This document shows positions 1-10,020 of a stretch of DNA of 64,000 bases, piece after piece. The stretch's first letter is position 1. Every line of letters starts with the position of its first letter. A program made the translations under genes and the position numbers. Source of the stretch: Clavibacter michiganensis (GTDB lineage Bacteria > Actinomycetota > Actinomycetes > Actinomycetales > Microbacteriaceae); the NCBI RefSeq assembly GCF_016907085.1, contig NZ_JAFBBJ010000001.1, forward strand, positions 1,674,001-1,738,000, written 5' to 3'. Below the pieces are notes generated by a model. That model did not search any database and was not told the origin of the DNA. It was given only the letters and a program-made list of their open reading frames with translations.

Positions 1-1300
1 CGCATCACCCGGGACCGCAATTCCCGCTCGCCGCCCCCGTCGTCGCATCACCCAGCGCATCCTCGCCTCCGCGGGCGCCGCGCTCATCGCGCTCGTCGCC
101 GTCGTCGGGTTGACCGGGCAGATGCAGTCCGCGTCGGCGGCCGTCTCCCCCACGACGACGTCCCAGTGCAACGACACCCCCAACGGCGGTGGCGACCAGG
201 TCGAATGCGACGTGACGGTCGTCAACGAATTGAACGTCGCGACGCAGACCGGATCCTCGACGGTCACCACCCGCGTGTGCGCCGGCGCCGCAGGAGCGGC
301 TCCCCTCTGCACCACGACGGTGTCGCAGCGCGACGGGATCATCATCACCGCGGTCGACCAGTGCAACGGCGTCGCCAACGGCGGCGGCAGCAATGTCATC
401 TGCAACGTCGACATCACCAACAACATCGTCGGCGAGAGCACCACCACGCCCGCCACCGTGAACCAGTGCATCGGCTCCGCGACCGACGGCGCCGCCGGCG
501 GCACCGCCTGCTCGCCCGTCTCCAACACGACGGGCGCCGACGTCACCCAGTGCAACGGCTCCGGCAACGGCGGCGGCGCCGCGGGTCGCGTCACCTGCAC
601 CGTCCCGACGTCCACCGAGACCTCCGCTCTCCTCGTCACGGTGAACCAGTGCAACGGGTCCGGCAACGGCGGCGGCGCGACCGTCACCTGCGCCACGAAC
701 ATCAGCAACTTCGTCACCGCGGTCGTGACGCCGACGCCGACGGCCACGGCCACGCCCACCGCGACCCCCACGGTCGAGCCCACCACGCCCGCGCCGACGC
801 CCACGGTGCCGACGCCCACCCCCACGGCGCCGACCCCCACCCCGACGGTCCCCACGCCGACGCCCACCGCGCCGACGCCGACGCCGACCGCCCCGACGCC
901 CACGCCGACGGCGCCGACCCCGACCCCGACGGCTCCCACCCCGACGCCCACGGCGCCGACCCCCACGCCCACGGCTCCCACCCCGACCCCGACGGTCCCG
1001 ACGCCGACGGCCACCGCGCCCACGCCGACGGCGACCGCCCCGACGCCCACCGCGACGGCCCCGACCCCCACCGCGACGGCCCCGACGCCGACTGCCGGCA
1101 CGCCGACCCCGACCGCGGGCACGCCCACGCCGACGAGCACCACCGCCGCGCCGATCGTCCCCGGGGGCACCACTCCCGGCGGATCGCTCCCGGTGACGGG
1201 CTACGACCCCACGCCCACGATCGGCTGGGGCCTGGCCGCCCTCGTCCTGGGTGCGCTGGGACTGGGATGGAACGTCCGACGCCGGTCCGCCCAGCGGTAG
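1..1300 (+). CDS. Sortase-anchored Cys-repeat and Pro/Thr-rich surface protein (5' end outside window)
   Basis: The reading frame is open from base 2, so the start codon lies left of the window. An internal TTG at 110 is not needed, because the bases before it encode a basic stretch followed by a hydrophobic segment ending in SASA, which is a signal peptide. The mature part holds at least four Cys-pair units of the form QCN..(G/N)GGG..xC (bases 160-720), then a long PTPT spacer (about 725-1140). It ends with an LPVTG sortase motif (1187-1201), a hydrophobic helix and an RRR tail. This is the standard layout of a wall-anchored actinobacterial protein: folded repeats held away from the wall by a stiff spacer. 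Surface location is well supported. The function of the repeats (adhesion, matrix) is unknown. A strong hairpin follows the stop. Confidence 0.85.
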   Translation, partial: ASPGTAIPARRPRRRITQRILASAGAALIALVAVVGLTGQMQSASAAVSPTTTSQCNDTPNGGGDQVECDVTVVNELNVATQTGSSTVTTRVCAGAAGAAPLCTTTVSQRDGIIITAVDQCNGVANGGGSNVICNVDITNNIVGESTTTPATVNQCIGSATDGAAGGTACSPVSNTTGADVTQCNGSGNGGGAAGRVTCTVPTSTETSALLVTVNQCNGSGNGGGATVTCATNISNFVTAVVTPTPTATATPTATPTVEPTTPAPTPTVPTPTPTAPTPTPTVPTPTPTAPTPTPTAPTPTPTAPTPTPTAPTPTPTAPTPTPTAPTPTPTVPTPTATAPTPTATAPTPTATAPTPTATAPTPTAGTPTPTAGTPTPTSTTAAPIVPGGTTPGGSLPVTGYDPTPTIGWGLAALVLGALGLGWNVRRRSAQR

Positions 1301-1318
1301 CCGCCCCGCGGATCGCCT

Positions 1319-1356
1319 GACGGATCGCCCGACGACGCGTCGCCGGGCGATCCGTC
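1319..1356 (+). terminator. Terminator hairpin after the LPXTG gene
   Basis: Perfect 13-bp stem (1319-1331 with 1344-1356) and a 12-base loop, 19 bases after the stop. There is no T-run, as is common in high-G+C actinobacteria. Confidence 0.75.
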
Positions 1357-1533
1357 GTGCATAGCCCCAAAAGCACGTCCATGGTGGGCTTTCGTCGTCG
1401 AACGGATACGGTGGCCGCGATGGAGGTGCCGGATGCATCAGCGAGTCGACGCGGGATCCCTCCGCTCGGCGCGCCGTGCGCCTGCCCCCGCTCGCCCCCT
1501 CGCCGGTCGCCCGACGCCCACCGAGACGCCATC

Positions 1534-2298
1534 ATGATCCGCGTCGACGTGCTCGGCGGCTTCCGCATCGCGGGCCTCGGCGCCGATCCCGCATCGGCCT
1601 CGCCCGGGCAGGATCCCGGCGGGGCCGCCCTCTCCGACGGGACCAGGCGCCTGATCGCCGCCCTCGCGATCCGCGCCCGCCCCACCGACCGCGGCACCCT
1701 CGCCAGCCAGCTGTGGCCCGACGCGCTGGACGGCCGCGCCGCGTCGAGCCTCCGCTCCGCCATCGCCCGCCTGGGCGACGGGGGACGCGAGATCGTCGGC
1801 TCCGCACCCGGCGGCCTGATGCTGCACGACGCGGTCGCCGTCGACCTGCGGACGGCTCGCGCGACGGCCGCCCGCCTGCTCGAGCCGCGACAGGAGGAGC
1901 CGGACGACGCGGACATCTCGCCGGCCGCGGTGGCCCTCTTCAGCGCGGACCTCCTGCCCGACTGGTTCGACGCCTGGCTGGAGCCCGCGGCCGAGGAGTG
2001 GCGCCACCTGCGCGTCAACGCGCTCGAGGCCCAGTCCCAGGCGCTCCTCACCCGCTCGCGCCTGCACGAGGCGGCGTCGGCCGCCCGACGGGCCATCGAC
2101 GTGGATCCGCTCCGCGAGACCGCGCAGCGCTGCCTGATATCCGTGCACGTGGCCGCCGGCAACCAGTCCGACGCCCTGCGCGCCTACGAGATCTACCGCA
2201 CGCGCCTCGAGCGCGAGGTGGGCCTGGAGCCGACGGTGATGCTGACCGGCCTCGTGTCCGCCCTGCGTCCCCGCGTCACGGCGCGGCGCGCCGGCTGA
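1534..2298 (+). CDS. BTAD-domain (SARP-like) transcriptional regulator
   Basis: A protein of 254 residues. The N-terminus (MIRVDVLGGFRI) is the usual first strand of the winged-helix domain in AfsR/SARP regulators. A bacterial transcriptional activation domain with TPR-like helices follows (about residues 95-245), including the conserved ending EIYRTRLEREVGLEP. I chose the ATG at 1534 because homology begins exactly there; upstream in-frame starts fall in low-complexity sequence or in the preceding terminator. No sensor or target gene is adjacent. The next gene is convergent, so it is monocistronic. It probably controls secondary or surface functions, but nothing here shows which. Confidence 0.75.
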   Translation: MIRVDVLGGFRIAGLGADPASASPGQDPGGAALSDGTRRLIAALAIRARPTDRGTLASQLWPDALDGRAASSLRSAIARLGDGGREIVGSAPGGLMLHDAVAVDLRTARATAARLLEPRQEEPDDADISPAAVALFSADLLPDWFDAWLEPAAEEWRHLRVNALEAQSQALLTRSRLHEAASAARRAIDVDPLRETAQRCLISVHVAAGNQSDALRAYEIYRTRLEREVGLEPTVMLTGLVSALRPRVTARRAG

Positions 2299-2303
2299 CG
2301 CCC

Positions 2304-2317
2304 CGGGCAGCTGCCCG
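2304..2317. terminator. Palindrome between convergent genes
   Basis: CGGGCAGCTGCCCG is a perfect 14-base palindrome between the BTAD regulator and the convergent peptidase gene. It may help end transcription, but it has no loop and is a weak candidate. Confidence 0.3.
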
Positions 2318-2334
2318 TCACGTCGCCGGCCGGC

Positions 2335-4407
2335 TCAGACGCCCGCCCCCGCGCCCCCGAGCCGCTCCCAGAGGAACGCGTGGATGAGCGACTGCAGCCG
2401 CGCGGTCGCGGGGTTGTCCGCGGATCCGCCGTGGCCGCCCGCGGTGTTCTCGAAGTACCAGGCGTCCTCGACCCCGGTCTCGTGCAGCAGGGCGACCATC
2501 TTCCGGGCCTGCACCGGGCCGACCCGGTCGTCGCTCGTGGCCGCGTAGACGAGCGTCGGCGGGTACGCGACCCCGGGTCGGACGTTGTGGTACGGCGAGA
2601 AGGTCCGGATGAACTCCCAGTCGGACGGCACGTCCGGGTCCCCGTACTCGGCGATCCACGACGCCCCCGCCGAGAGCCTCGTGTACCGCCGCATGTCGAG
2701 CAGCGGCACCCCGCAGATCACGGCGCCGAACAGCTCCGGGTAGGTCGTGAGCATGTTGCCGACCAGCAGGCCGCCGTTGCTCCGGCCCTCGCAGCCGAGG
2801 CGGGCCGGCACGGTCACGCCGCGGGACACGAGGTCGCGCGCGACGGCGGCGAAGTCCTCGTACGCCCGGTGCCGGTCCTCCCGCAGCGCTGCCCGGTGCC
2901 AGGCCGGCCCGTACTCGCCGCCGCCGCGGATGTTGGCGAGCACGTAGACGCCGCCGCGCGCGAGCCAGCCGCGTCCCACCACGCCGCTGTACGACGGCAG
3001 GCGGCTGTTCTCGAAGCCGCCGTAGCCCGAGAGGAGCGTGGGCGCGGATCCGTCGAGCGGCAGGTCACGCGGTCCCACCTGGAAGTAGGGCACGCGCGTC
3101 CCGTCGTCCGACACGGCGAAGTGCTGCTGCACCTCGAGCCCGTCGGCGTCGAAGGACGCGGGCTGCTCCTTGACCGGTCGCGGCGCACCCTGGCCCACCG
3201 CCCCGTGCAGCAGCGTCGGCGGCGTGAGGAACCCGGTCACGGCGAGCCAGTACTCGTCGGTCTCGCGGTCGGTGGCGACGACGGAGACGGACGCGAGCGG
3301 CGTCCCCACGCGCACGTCCTCCTCGCGCCACCCGGCCGGCCCGTCGGCGGTCGGCGGCGTCAGGACGCGGATCCGGCTCGCCACGTCCTCCAGCAGCGTC
3401 ACCACGAGATGCCCCGCGGTCCACGCCCAGTCCTCCAGGCTCCGCGACGAGGTCGGCGCGAACAGCACGACGAGCTCGCGGGATCCAGCGACGAAGTCGT
3501 CGAGGCGCGCCGCGAGCAGCGAGCCGGCCGCGTGCACGACGCCGCCCATCTCCATGTCGGTGCGCGGCCGCAGCACGAGCCACTCGCGGTGCAGGTCGAC
3601 GTCCACGTCCTCGGGCACGTCGATCGGGACGGTCCCCTCGTCCGTCAGCAGGAGCGTCCGCGACGTGAAGAAGTCCGGCACCTCGCGCACCACGTCCCGC
3701 TCGAAGCCGGGCGTGGGGTCGTGCGTCACGTGCACGAGCATGTCGGTGGCGGCCACGGCGTGGACCTCCGGCGCGTCCGCCAGCGCCTGACCGCGGCTCC
3801 ACCGCCGAGCGGTCCGGGCGTAGGAGCTCTCGGTCAGGCTGCCCGGCCCGAAGTCGGTGCCGACGAACACCGTGTCCCGGTCGATCCACGACACCATCGT
3901 CTTCGCGACCGGCACCGCGAAGCCGCCCTCGACGAAGGACCCGGTGGTGAGGTCGAGCTCCCGTACCGCCACCGCGTCCCCGCCGTCGGGCGAGAGCGAC
4001 ACGAGCGCCCGGTCGCGCGCGGGCGACAGCAGCTGCGCCCGTGAGAACTGCCACGGGATCCCCTCGGCCGCGCCCAGCGCGTCCAGGTCGAGCAGCACCT
4101 CCCACTCGGGCGCCGGCGCCTCGTACTCGTCGAGCGTCGTGCGCCGCCACAGCCCCTGCACGTGTTCGGCATCGCGCCAGAGGTTGTAGAGGTGCTCCCC
4201 GTGCCGCGTGACGTACGGGATCCGCTCGTCCGACTCCAGCACCTCGAGCAGCTCGCCCGTGAGCTCCGCGCGGGCCTCCTCCGGCGACCGGCCCAGCGTC
4301 CGTGCGTTCTCCGCGCGCACCCACGCGAGGGCGCGGTCGCCGTGGATCTCCTCCAGCCAGAGGAACGGATCGTCAGGAGCGGAGGAGTCGCGAGCGTCGG
4401 CGGTCAT
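2335..4407 (-). CDS. Prolyl oligopeptidase family (S9) serine peptidase
   Basis: A protein of 690 residues, normal for the S9A family. It has an N-terminal beta-propeller region (about 60-420) and a C-terminal alpha/beta hydrolase. The catalytic serine lies in GRSNGG (Ser543), the acid in TSDDRV (Asp626 or Asp627) and the histidine in AGGHG (His659). Such enzymes cut short peptides after proline or basic residues. No signal peptide is seen, so it is probably cytosolic. The ATG follows a TAGGCT -10 box by six bases, so the transcript is probably leaderless. It stands alone, convergent with the BTAD gene. Confidence 0.9.
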   Translation of the reverse strand: MTADARDSSAPDDPFLWLEEIHGDRALAWVRAENARTLGRSPEEARAELTGELLEVLESDERIPYVTRHGEHLYNLWRDAEHVQGLWRRTTLDEYEAPAPEWEVLLDLDALGAAEGIPWQFSRAQLLSPARDRALVSLSPDGGDAVAVRELDLTTGSFVEGGFAVPVAKTMVSWIDRDTVFVGTDFGPGSLTESSYARTARRWSRGQALADAPEVHAVAATDMLVHVTHDPTPGFERDVVREVPDFFTSRTLLLTDEGTVPIDVPEDVDVDLHREWLVLRPRTDMEMGGVVHAAGSLLAARLDDFVAGSRELVVLFAPTSSRSLEDWAWTAGHLVVTLLEDVASRIRVLTPPTADGPAGWREEDVRVGTPLASVSVVATDRETDEYWLAVTGFLTPPTLLHGAVGQGAPRPVKEQPASFDADGLEVQQHFAVSDDGTRVPYFQVGPRDLPLDGSAPTLLSGYGGFENSRLPSYSGVVGRGWLARGGVYVLANIRGGGEYGPAWHRAALREDRHRAYEDFAAVARDLVSRGVTVPARLGCEGRSNGGLLVGNMLTTYPELFGAVICGVPLLDMRRYTRLSAGASWIAEYGDPDVPSDWEFIRTFSPYHNVRPGVAYPPTLVYAATSDDRVGPVQARKMVALLHETGVEDAWYFENTAGGHGGSADNPATARLQSLIHAFLWERLGGAGAGV

Positions 4408-4413
4408 TTCCTC

Positions 4414-4419
4414 AGCCTA
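4414..4419 (-). promoter_or_regulatory. -10 box, peptidase gene
   Basis: TAGGCT on the minus strand, six bases before the ATG at 4407. There is no space for a ribosome site. Confidence 0.55.
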
Positions 4420-4440
4420 CGGAGGCGAAGGGCGCCGCGA

Positions 4441-4938
4441 TCAGGCCGCCGGCGCCAGGAACTCGTCCCAGCCGGGCGCGGGCCGCTCCATGCCGCTGAC
4501 GACCCAGCCGCTCCCCTGCGGGGCCCGCGGCGACGTGCGCAGCGTCCAGCCCATCTCCTCGGGCGTGCGATCGCTCTTGCGGTTGTTGCACGACAGGCAG
4601 CAGGCCACGAGGTTCTCCCACGTGTCCTTCCCGCCGCGCGAGCGCGGGAGGACGTGGTCGATGGTGGTCGCGTTGCGGGCGCAGTAGGCGCACCGGCCCC
4701 CGTCGCGCCGCAGCACCCCGCGCCGCGAGACGGGCACGCGACGCGCGTGCGGGATCCGCACGTACCGCGTGAGCAGGATCACGGACGGGCGGCCCCACGC
4801 ACCGCCGCTGCCGAGGATCGGGTGCTCCTCGTCCTGGGCGAGCATGGTGGCCTTGCCGCTCAGCACGAGCACCAGGGCCCGCTTGAACGACACGACGGCG
4901 AGCGGCTCGAAGCCCGCGTTGAGTACCAGTGTGCGCAC
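4441..4938 (-). CDS. HNH endonuclease family protein
   Basis: A protein of 165 residues starting MRTLVLNAGFEPL, a conserved start for this actinobacterial HNH family. The HNH core has a CAYC knuckle, DHVLPRSRGG with the His, ENLVACC and a second CLSC knuckle, then NNRK. It should bind one structural zinc and one catalytic metal. I chose the GTG at 4938 because a GAGAGGG site lies eight bases before it. The open frame extends 62 codons further upstream, but that part is not protein-like. The physiological role of these small nucleases is not settled. Confidence 0.85.
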   Translation of the reverse strand: MRTLVLNAGFEPLAVVSFKRALVLVLSGKATMLAQDEEHPILGSGGAWGRPSVILLTRYVRIPHARRVPVSRRGVLRRDGGRCAYCARNATTIDHVLPRSRGGKDTWENLVACCLSCNNRKSDRTPEEMGWTLRTSPRAPQGSGWVVSGMERPAPGWDEFLAPAA

Positions 4939-5010
4939 GACATCCCTCTCAGACCGGCCTGGACGGCTTCCAGGAATCCGAATGAGGCGTCCCGCCCCCG
5001 CAGAACACGC

Positions 5011-5042
5011 GAAGGCACCGCCGAATGAACGACGATGCCTTC
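5011..5042 (-). terminator. Hairpin after the small His-rich ORF
   Basis: A 12-bp stem including G-U pairs (5042-5031 with 5022-5011) and an eight-base loop. It starts at the last base of the TAG of the ORF at 5042-5155 and lies upstream of the HNH gene. Confidence 0.5.
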
Positions 5043-5155
5043 TAGGAGAGCGGGTGACCGCTCGGGTGGACCAGGTGGATGCCCATCCGGGGATGGTGCC
5101 GATGGCCGTGGCGCACGTGCGCATCCATGGTGCGGATGTCAGGTGCGGTGGTCAT
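5042..5155 (-). CDS. Possible small His-rich protein (37 aa)
   Basis: The ATG at 5155 opens 37 codons with eight histidines, one cluster reading HVRHGHRHH. A GGGAG sequence sits five bases before the ATG, and a stem-loop begins at the stop codon. These two signals are why I list it. It lies in the 359-base gap between the HNH gene and the NlpC/P60 gene, on the same strand as both. It could be a metal-binding peptide, a leader peptide or chance. I do not recognise a family. Confidence 0.3.
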   Translation of the reverse strand: MTTAPDIRTMDAHVRHGHRHHPRMGIHLVHPSGHPLS

Positions 5156-5233
5156 CGGGGCTCCCGGACGGGTCGAGGGACGTCTCACCGGACAGGGTAA
5201 CCCAGCGCCCCTCGTTTGTCCCGGGGAACGCAG

Positions 5234-5275
5234 GAGGCCGGCGGCGCATCCCACAGGATGCATGCCGCCGGCCTC
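5234..5275 (-). terminator. Terminator hairpin after the NlpC/P60 gene
   Basis: A 12-bp outer stem (5234-5245 with 5264-5275) continues through a two-base bulge into six more pairs, with a four-base loop (5252-5255). It lies 22 bases after the stop. Confidence 0.7.
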
Positions 5276-5297
5276 CCGGTCGATCTCGTGCCGGTCG

Positions 5298-6212
5298 TCA
5301 GCCCAGGAGGCGGACGTAGTGCACGTTGGAGCTCCAGACCGGGCGCTCCTTGACGTGGTCGCCGGGCTTCGGCGCGTCGATCATGATGCCGTTGCCGGTG
5401 TAGATGCCGTCGTGGCTGCCGTCGTTCCAGACCACGATGTCGCCGGCGCGCGCCTCGGAGGCGGGGACCGTGACGCCGGCCGCACCCTGTGCCCGCACCG
5501 AGTGCGGGAGGTTGAGGCCGAACTGGGCGAAGACGTACTGGACGAGGCCCGAGCAGTCGAAGCCCGCGGGGGTGTTGCCGCCGAAGACGTACGGCACGCC
5601 GAGGTACTGGCGGGCGACGGCGGCGACGCCGGTGGCCGAGGTGCCCGGGTAGATCGGGTTCTGGGCGAGCTGGGAGGCGGACGCGCCCGTGTAGCTCGTC
5701 GCCGAGGAGGCGAGCTGCGTGCGGCGCTGCTCGGCCAGGGCGGCGCGCGCGGCGGCCGCCTTCTGCGCGTTGAGGTCGGCGACGGAGGTGGCGGTGAAGC
5801 CCTCCTCCTGGACCGGCGCCGAGGACGCGTTGTCCGCGGTCACGACCTGCGCGTTGGCGGCCGTGTAGTCCTGCAGCGAGGCGCCCTCGGCGGACGAGGT
5901 GTGCTCGAGCGAGGATCCGGCGGCGTACGCCGGGATCGCCATGACGCCGACGAGGCCGGTGACGAAGGTCATCACGACGGCGTTGGCGGCCTTCGTGCGG
6001 CGCGACCGGCCGGCGGGTGCGGGGGCCGGGGTCACGCGGGGCGCGGGAGCCTGGAGAGTGCGGGTCGCGGAGTCGCGACGCGGGCGGACGACCTTGGCGC
6101 TCTCGGCGGCACGGAGCTCGCGGCGAGTGGGCAGACGATCCATCCCGGGTGCGGGCGGTCGAGTCGGGTCGGACGGGTTCCCGACGGAACCGCTGATGTC
6201 ACCATGGGCCAA
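5298..6212 (-). CDS. Secreted NlpC/P60 peptidoglycan hydrolase
   Basis: A protein of 304 residues from the TTG at 6212. A basic N-terminal region is followed by a hydrophobic export segment ending AIPAYA, an Ala/Gln-rich linker, and a C-terminal NlpC/P60 domain with FDCSGLV (catalytic Cys) and HDGIYTGNG (catalytic His). These enzymes cut the stem-peptide bond between D-Glu and the diamino acid. The TTG has an ideal AGGAGG site eight bases upstream. An ATG at 6245 in the same frame is the alternative, as is the ATG at 6143. The region between 6246 and 6420 is probably a leader: an AT-rich patch with TATGGT (6394-6399) could be the -10. No known riboswitch was recognised there. Confidence 0.85.
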   Translation of the reverse strand: MAHGDISGSVGNPSDPTRPPAPGMDRLPTRRELRAAESAKVVRPRRDSATRTLQAPAPRVTPAPAPAGRSRRTKAANAVVMTFVTGLVGVMAIPAYAAGSSLEHTSSAEGASLQDYTAANAQVVTADNASSAPVQEEGFTATSVADLNAQKAAAARAALAEQRRTQLASSATSYTGASASQLAQNPIYPGTSATGVAAVARQYLGVPYVFGGNTPAGFDCSGLVQYVFAQFGLNLPHSVRAQGAAGVTVPASEARAGDIVVWNDGSHDGIYTGNGIMIDAPKPGDHVKERPVWSSNVHYVRLLG

Positions 6213-6544
6213 GTTGTCAACCTCCTGCGTCTCGACGCCGGACATGCTGGCGCCCCGTCCCTCCAAGGTCGTCGAGGGGTACTCATGCAGGGGACGGGTG
6301 TCGAGACGCCCTGCACCGGGCCCGGAACCTCTGTGGTGGTCGGTCGGGCCTGTTCGAGAGTAAGGGACGCGCACCCGTTTGTCATCCTGAGGGACCATAT
6401 TTCTAACGAATCCATAACGGCAGACGTCATCCTCGCGACGGATGCGGGACAGAACCCCCGGTGACAGCGGCGTGCCCTCGTCGGGCACCCCGTTCGGGGG
6501 TGGTCCTGGGGATCCGCCTGACGCGGACGCCGGACCGCGTCCGG

Positions 6545-7243
6545 TCAGCGCTCGATGAAGATGTGCCCCGCGACCTCGAGCGGCAGCTCGAGCCCCGGGC
6601 CCGCGCCGTCCGCCCGGACGAGCACGTAGGCGCCCTCGCGGGAGAAGGATCCGGTCGCGCCCGGCAGCACGCCGGCCTGCTTGAGCTGCGAGAGGAGCTC
6701 GGGGTCGAACTGCACGGGCTCGCCCAGCCGGCGGATCACGCCGCGCGCGGGCGCGTCCTCCGTGGTGCCGAGCGAGGCCTCGACGATGCTCACGACGCCG
6801 GCCATGAACGCCACGGCGGGCGAGTCGCCCAGCTCGTCGAGCCCGGGGATGGGGTTGCCGTACGGCGACTCCGTGGGGTGCCCGAGGAGGTCGAGGATCT
6901 TGCGCTCCACCTGCTCGCTCATCACGTGCTCCCACCGGCAGGCCTCGTCGTGGACGAACTCCCACTCGAGGCCGATCACGTCGCTGAGGAGCCGCTCGGC
7001 GAGGCGGTGCTTGCGCATCACGTGGACGGCCTTGCTGCGGCCCTCGGGGGTGAGCTCGAGGTGCCGGTCGCCGCTGACGATGACGAGGCCGTCGCGCTCC
7101 ATGCGGGCGACGGTCTGCGAGACGGTGGGACCCGAGTGACCGAGGCGCTCGGAGATCCGCGCCCGCAGGGGGACGATGGCCTCCTCCTCGAGGTCGAGGA
7201 TGGTGCGGAGGTACATCTCCGTCGTGTCCACGAGATCAGTCAT
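6545..7243 (-). CDS. DtxR/IdeR-family metal-dependent repressor
   Basis: A protein of 232 residues. It has an N-terminal winged helix (about 1-65), a dimerisation and metal domain, and a C-terminal SH3-like FeoA domain. The DtxR metal ligands all fall at the textbook positions: Met10, His79, Glu83, His98, Cys102, Glu105 and His106. It should therefore bind Fe(II) (or Mn(II)) and repress iron-uptake genes. Position 102 is Cys, as in DtxR/IdeR and unlike MntR. An AGGGAGG site precedes the ATG, and a TAGGCT box lies further upstream. It is divergent from serC. Confidence 0.9.
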   Translation of the reverse strand: MTDLVDTTEMYLRTILDLEEEAIVPLRARISERLGHSGPTVSQTVARMERDGLVIVSGDRHLELTPEGRSKAVHVMRKHRLAERLLSDVIGLEWEFVHDEACRWEHVMSEQVERKILDLLGHPTESPYGNPIPGLDELGDSPAVAFMAGVVSIVEASLGTTEDAPARGVIRRLGEPVQFDPELLSQLKQAGVLPGATGSFSREGAYVLVRADGAGPGLELPLEVAGHIFIER

Positions 7244-7341
7244 CGGGCCTCCCTTGCGCCAGGGACCAGCCTACTTCCCCGGGTGCCGGATGACCGGCGC
7301 GGGAGCGTGGGAGGGGCCAGGGCCGGTCGCGGACGGTCCCC

Positions 7342-8472
<1,131 letters not shown>

Positions 8473-8484
8473 CCTTCCTCTGCA

Positions 8485-8528
8485 CATGATGACGGCGGCG
8501 GTCCCCTCGGGGGCCGCCGCCGTCGTCA
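8485..8528. terminator. Bidirectional terminator between serC and the DUF3027 gene
   Basis: A 16-bp stem with one mismatch (8485-8500 with 8513-8528) and a 12-base loop, centred between two convergent genes. Confidence 0.75.
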
Positions 8529-8541
8529 TGCGCGACGCGGA

Positions 8542-9199
<658 letters not shown>

Positions 9200-9207
<8 letters not shown>

Positions 9208-9583
9208 CGAGCTCCTCCGCGACCCGGCGCAGCAGCGCCGCGATCTTCCGGCCGTGCGCGTCGTCGGGGTAGCGGCCGCGCTTGAGACCGGTGCCGATCC
9301 CGTCGAGCACCTTCACGAGGTCCTCGACGATGACGGCCATGTCGTCGGCGGGCTTGCGGGACATGCGAGCGAGCGAGGGCGGGGCGTCGAGGATGCGCGC
9401 GGAGAGGGCCTGCGCGCCGCGCTTGCCGTCCGCGATGCCGAACTCGAGCCGGGTGCCGGCCTTCACGCCGGCGACGCCCGAGGGCAGGGCCGACGCGTGC
9501 AGGAAGACCTCCTGGCCGTCGTCCGAGCTGATGAACCCGAACCCCTTGTCCTCGTCGTAGAACTTCACCTTGCCGGTGGGCAT
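9200..9583 (-). CDS. Cold-shock domain protein with C-terminal extension
   Basis: A protein of 127 residues. Residues 1-65 form a CSD with RNP1 KGFGFI (13-18) and RNP2 VFLHA (26-30). A helical extension of about 60 residues follows, roughly doubling the usual 65-70. It is an RNA/ssDNA-binding protein or RNA chaperone. A GGGAAGAG site precedes the ATG. The extension and the coupled DUF3027 gene set it apart from the short CspA encoded at 18504-18722. Confidence 0.88.
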
Positions 9584-9728
9584 GCGATCCTCTTCCCTCG
9601 CCCCGGAGGGGCTCGATGTGCTGGTGGGCGGTCCAGTCTATTCGCCGGGACCCCGCCGGACCCGGTGACGGCGGCGCACGACCGGCCACCCGCCGCCCGT
9701 GCGACGCGCCCGGGCGCGCGCCACGGCG

Positions 9729-9734
9729 TAGTCT
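9729..9734 (+). promoter_or_regulatory. -10 box, small membrane protein
   Basis: TAGTCT, six bases before the ATG at 9741. Confidence 0.5.
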
Positions 9735-9740
9735 GAGCGG

Positions 9741-10010
9741 ATGGCATCCGAGACCGCACCGAGCGAGGGCCGGGCCGAGCGCATCCTCGCGTACATGCTC
9801 GCCGGGATCCTGCTGGTCGCCGTGCTGAGCATCCTCGCGATCCTGCTGGCGCCGCTCATCGCCGTCGACGCGTCCCAGTACAGCACCCCCCTGTGGCAGG
9901 TCATCCTGCTGCTCCCGGCCGTGGGCATCCCCATCGCCGCGCTCCTCTTCATCGCGATCCTGATCATCAGCGTCCGGCGCCGACGTCGCATGGACGGCAC
10001 GTCCCGCTAG
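9741..10010 (+). CDS. Small two-helix membrane protein
   Basis: A protein of 89 residues with two hydrophobic helices (about 17-40 and 52-76) and an RRRRR cytosolic anchor near the C-terminus. No enzymatic motif. It is ten bases upstream of the helicase-associated gene and probably cotranscribed with it. Unknown role. Confidence 0.7.
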   Translation: MASETAPSEGRAERILAYMLAGILLVAVLSILAILLAPLIAVDASQYSTPLWQVILLLPAVGIPIAALLFIAILIISVRRRRRMDGTSR

Positions 10011-10020
10011 CGGGACGACC

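Noticed and set aside
725..1140. Short tandem repeats that might be a CRISPR array
   Set aside because: The period is only 12-18 bases, there are no unique spacers, and the repeat encodes Pro-Thr in frame.
5..1438. Long minus-strand ORF rich in Arg and Gly opposite the LPXTG gene
   Set aside because: It is the antisense of the PTPT repeats. Composition is simple and unlike a protein, and the plus strand has a clear signal peptide and sortase motif.
4441..4938. HNH gene as part of a homing or restriction system
   Set aside because: It is a single short HNH protein of a widespread chromosomal family with no methylase, intron or Cas partner nearby.
6246..6420. Possible c-di-AMP riboswitch before the NlpC/P60 gene
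   Set aside because: Actinobacterial wall hydrolases often have one, but I could not find the conserved blocks (for example the CAGCTAACC region) in this leader.
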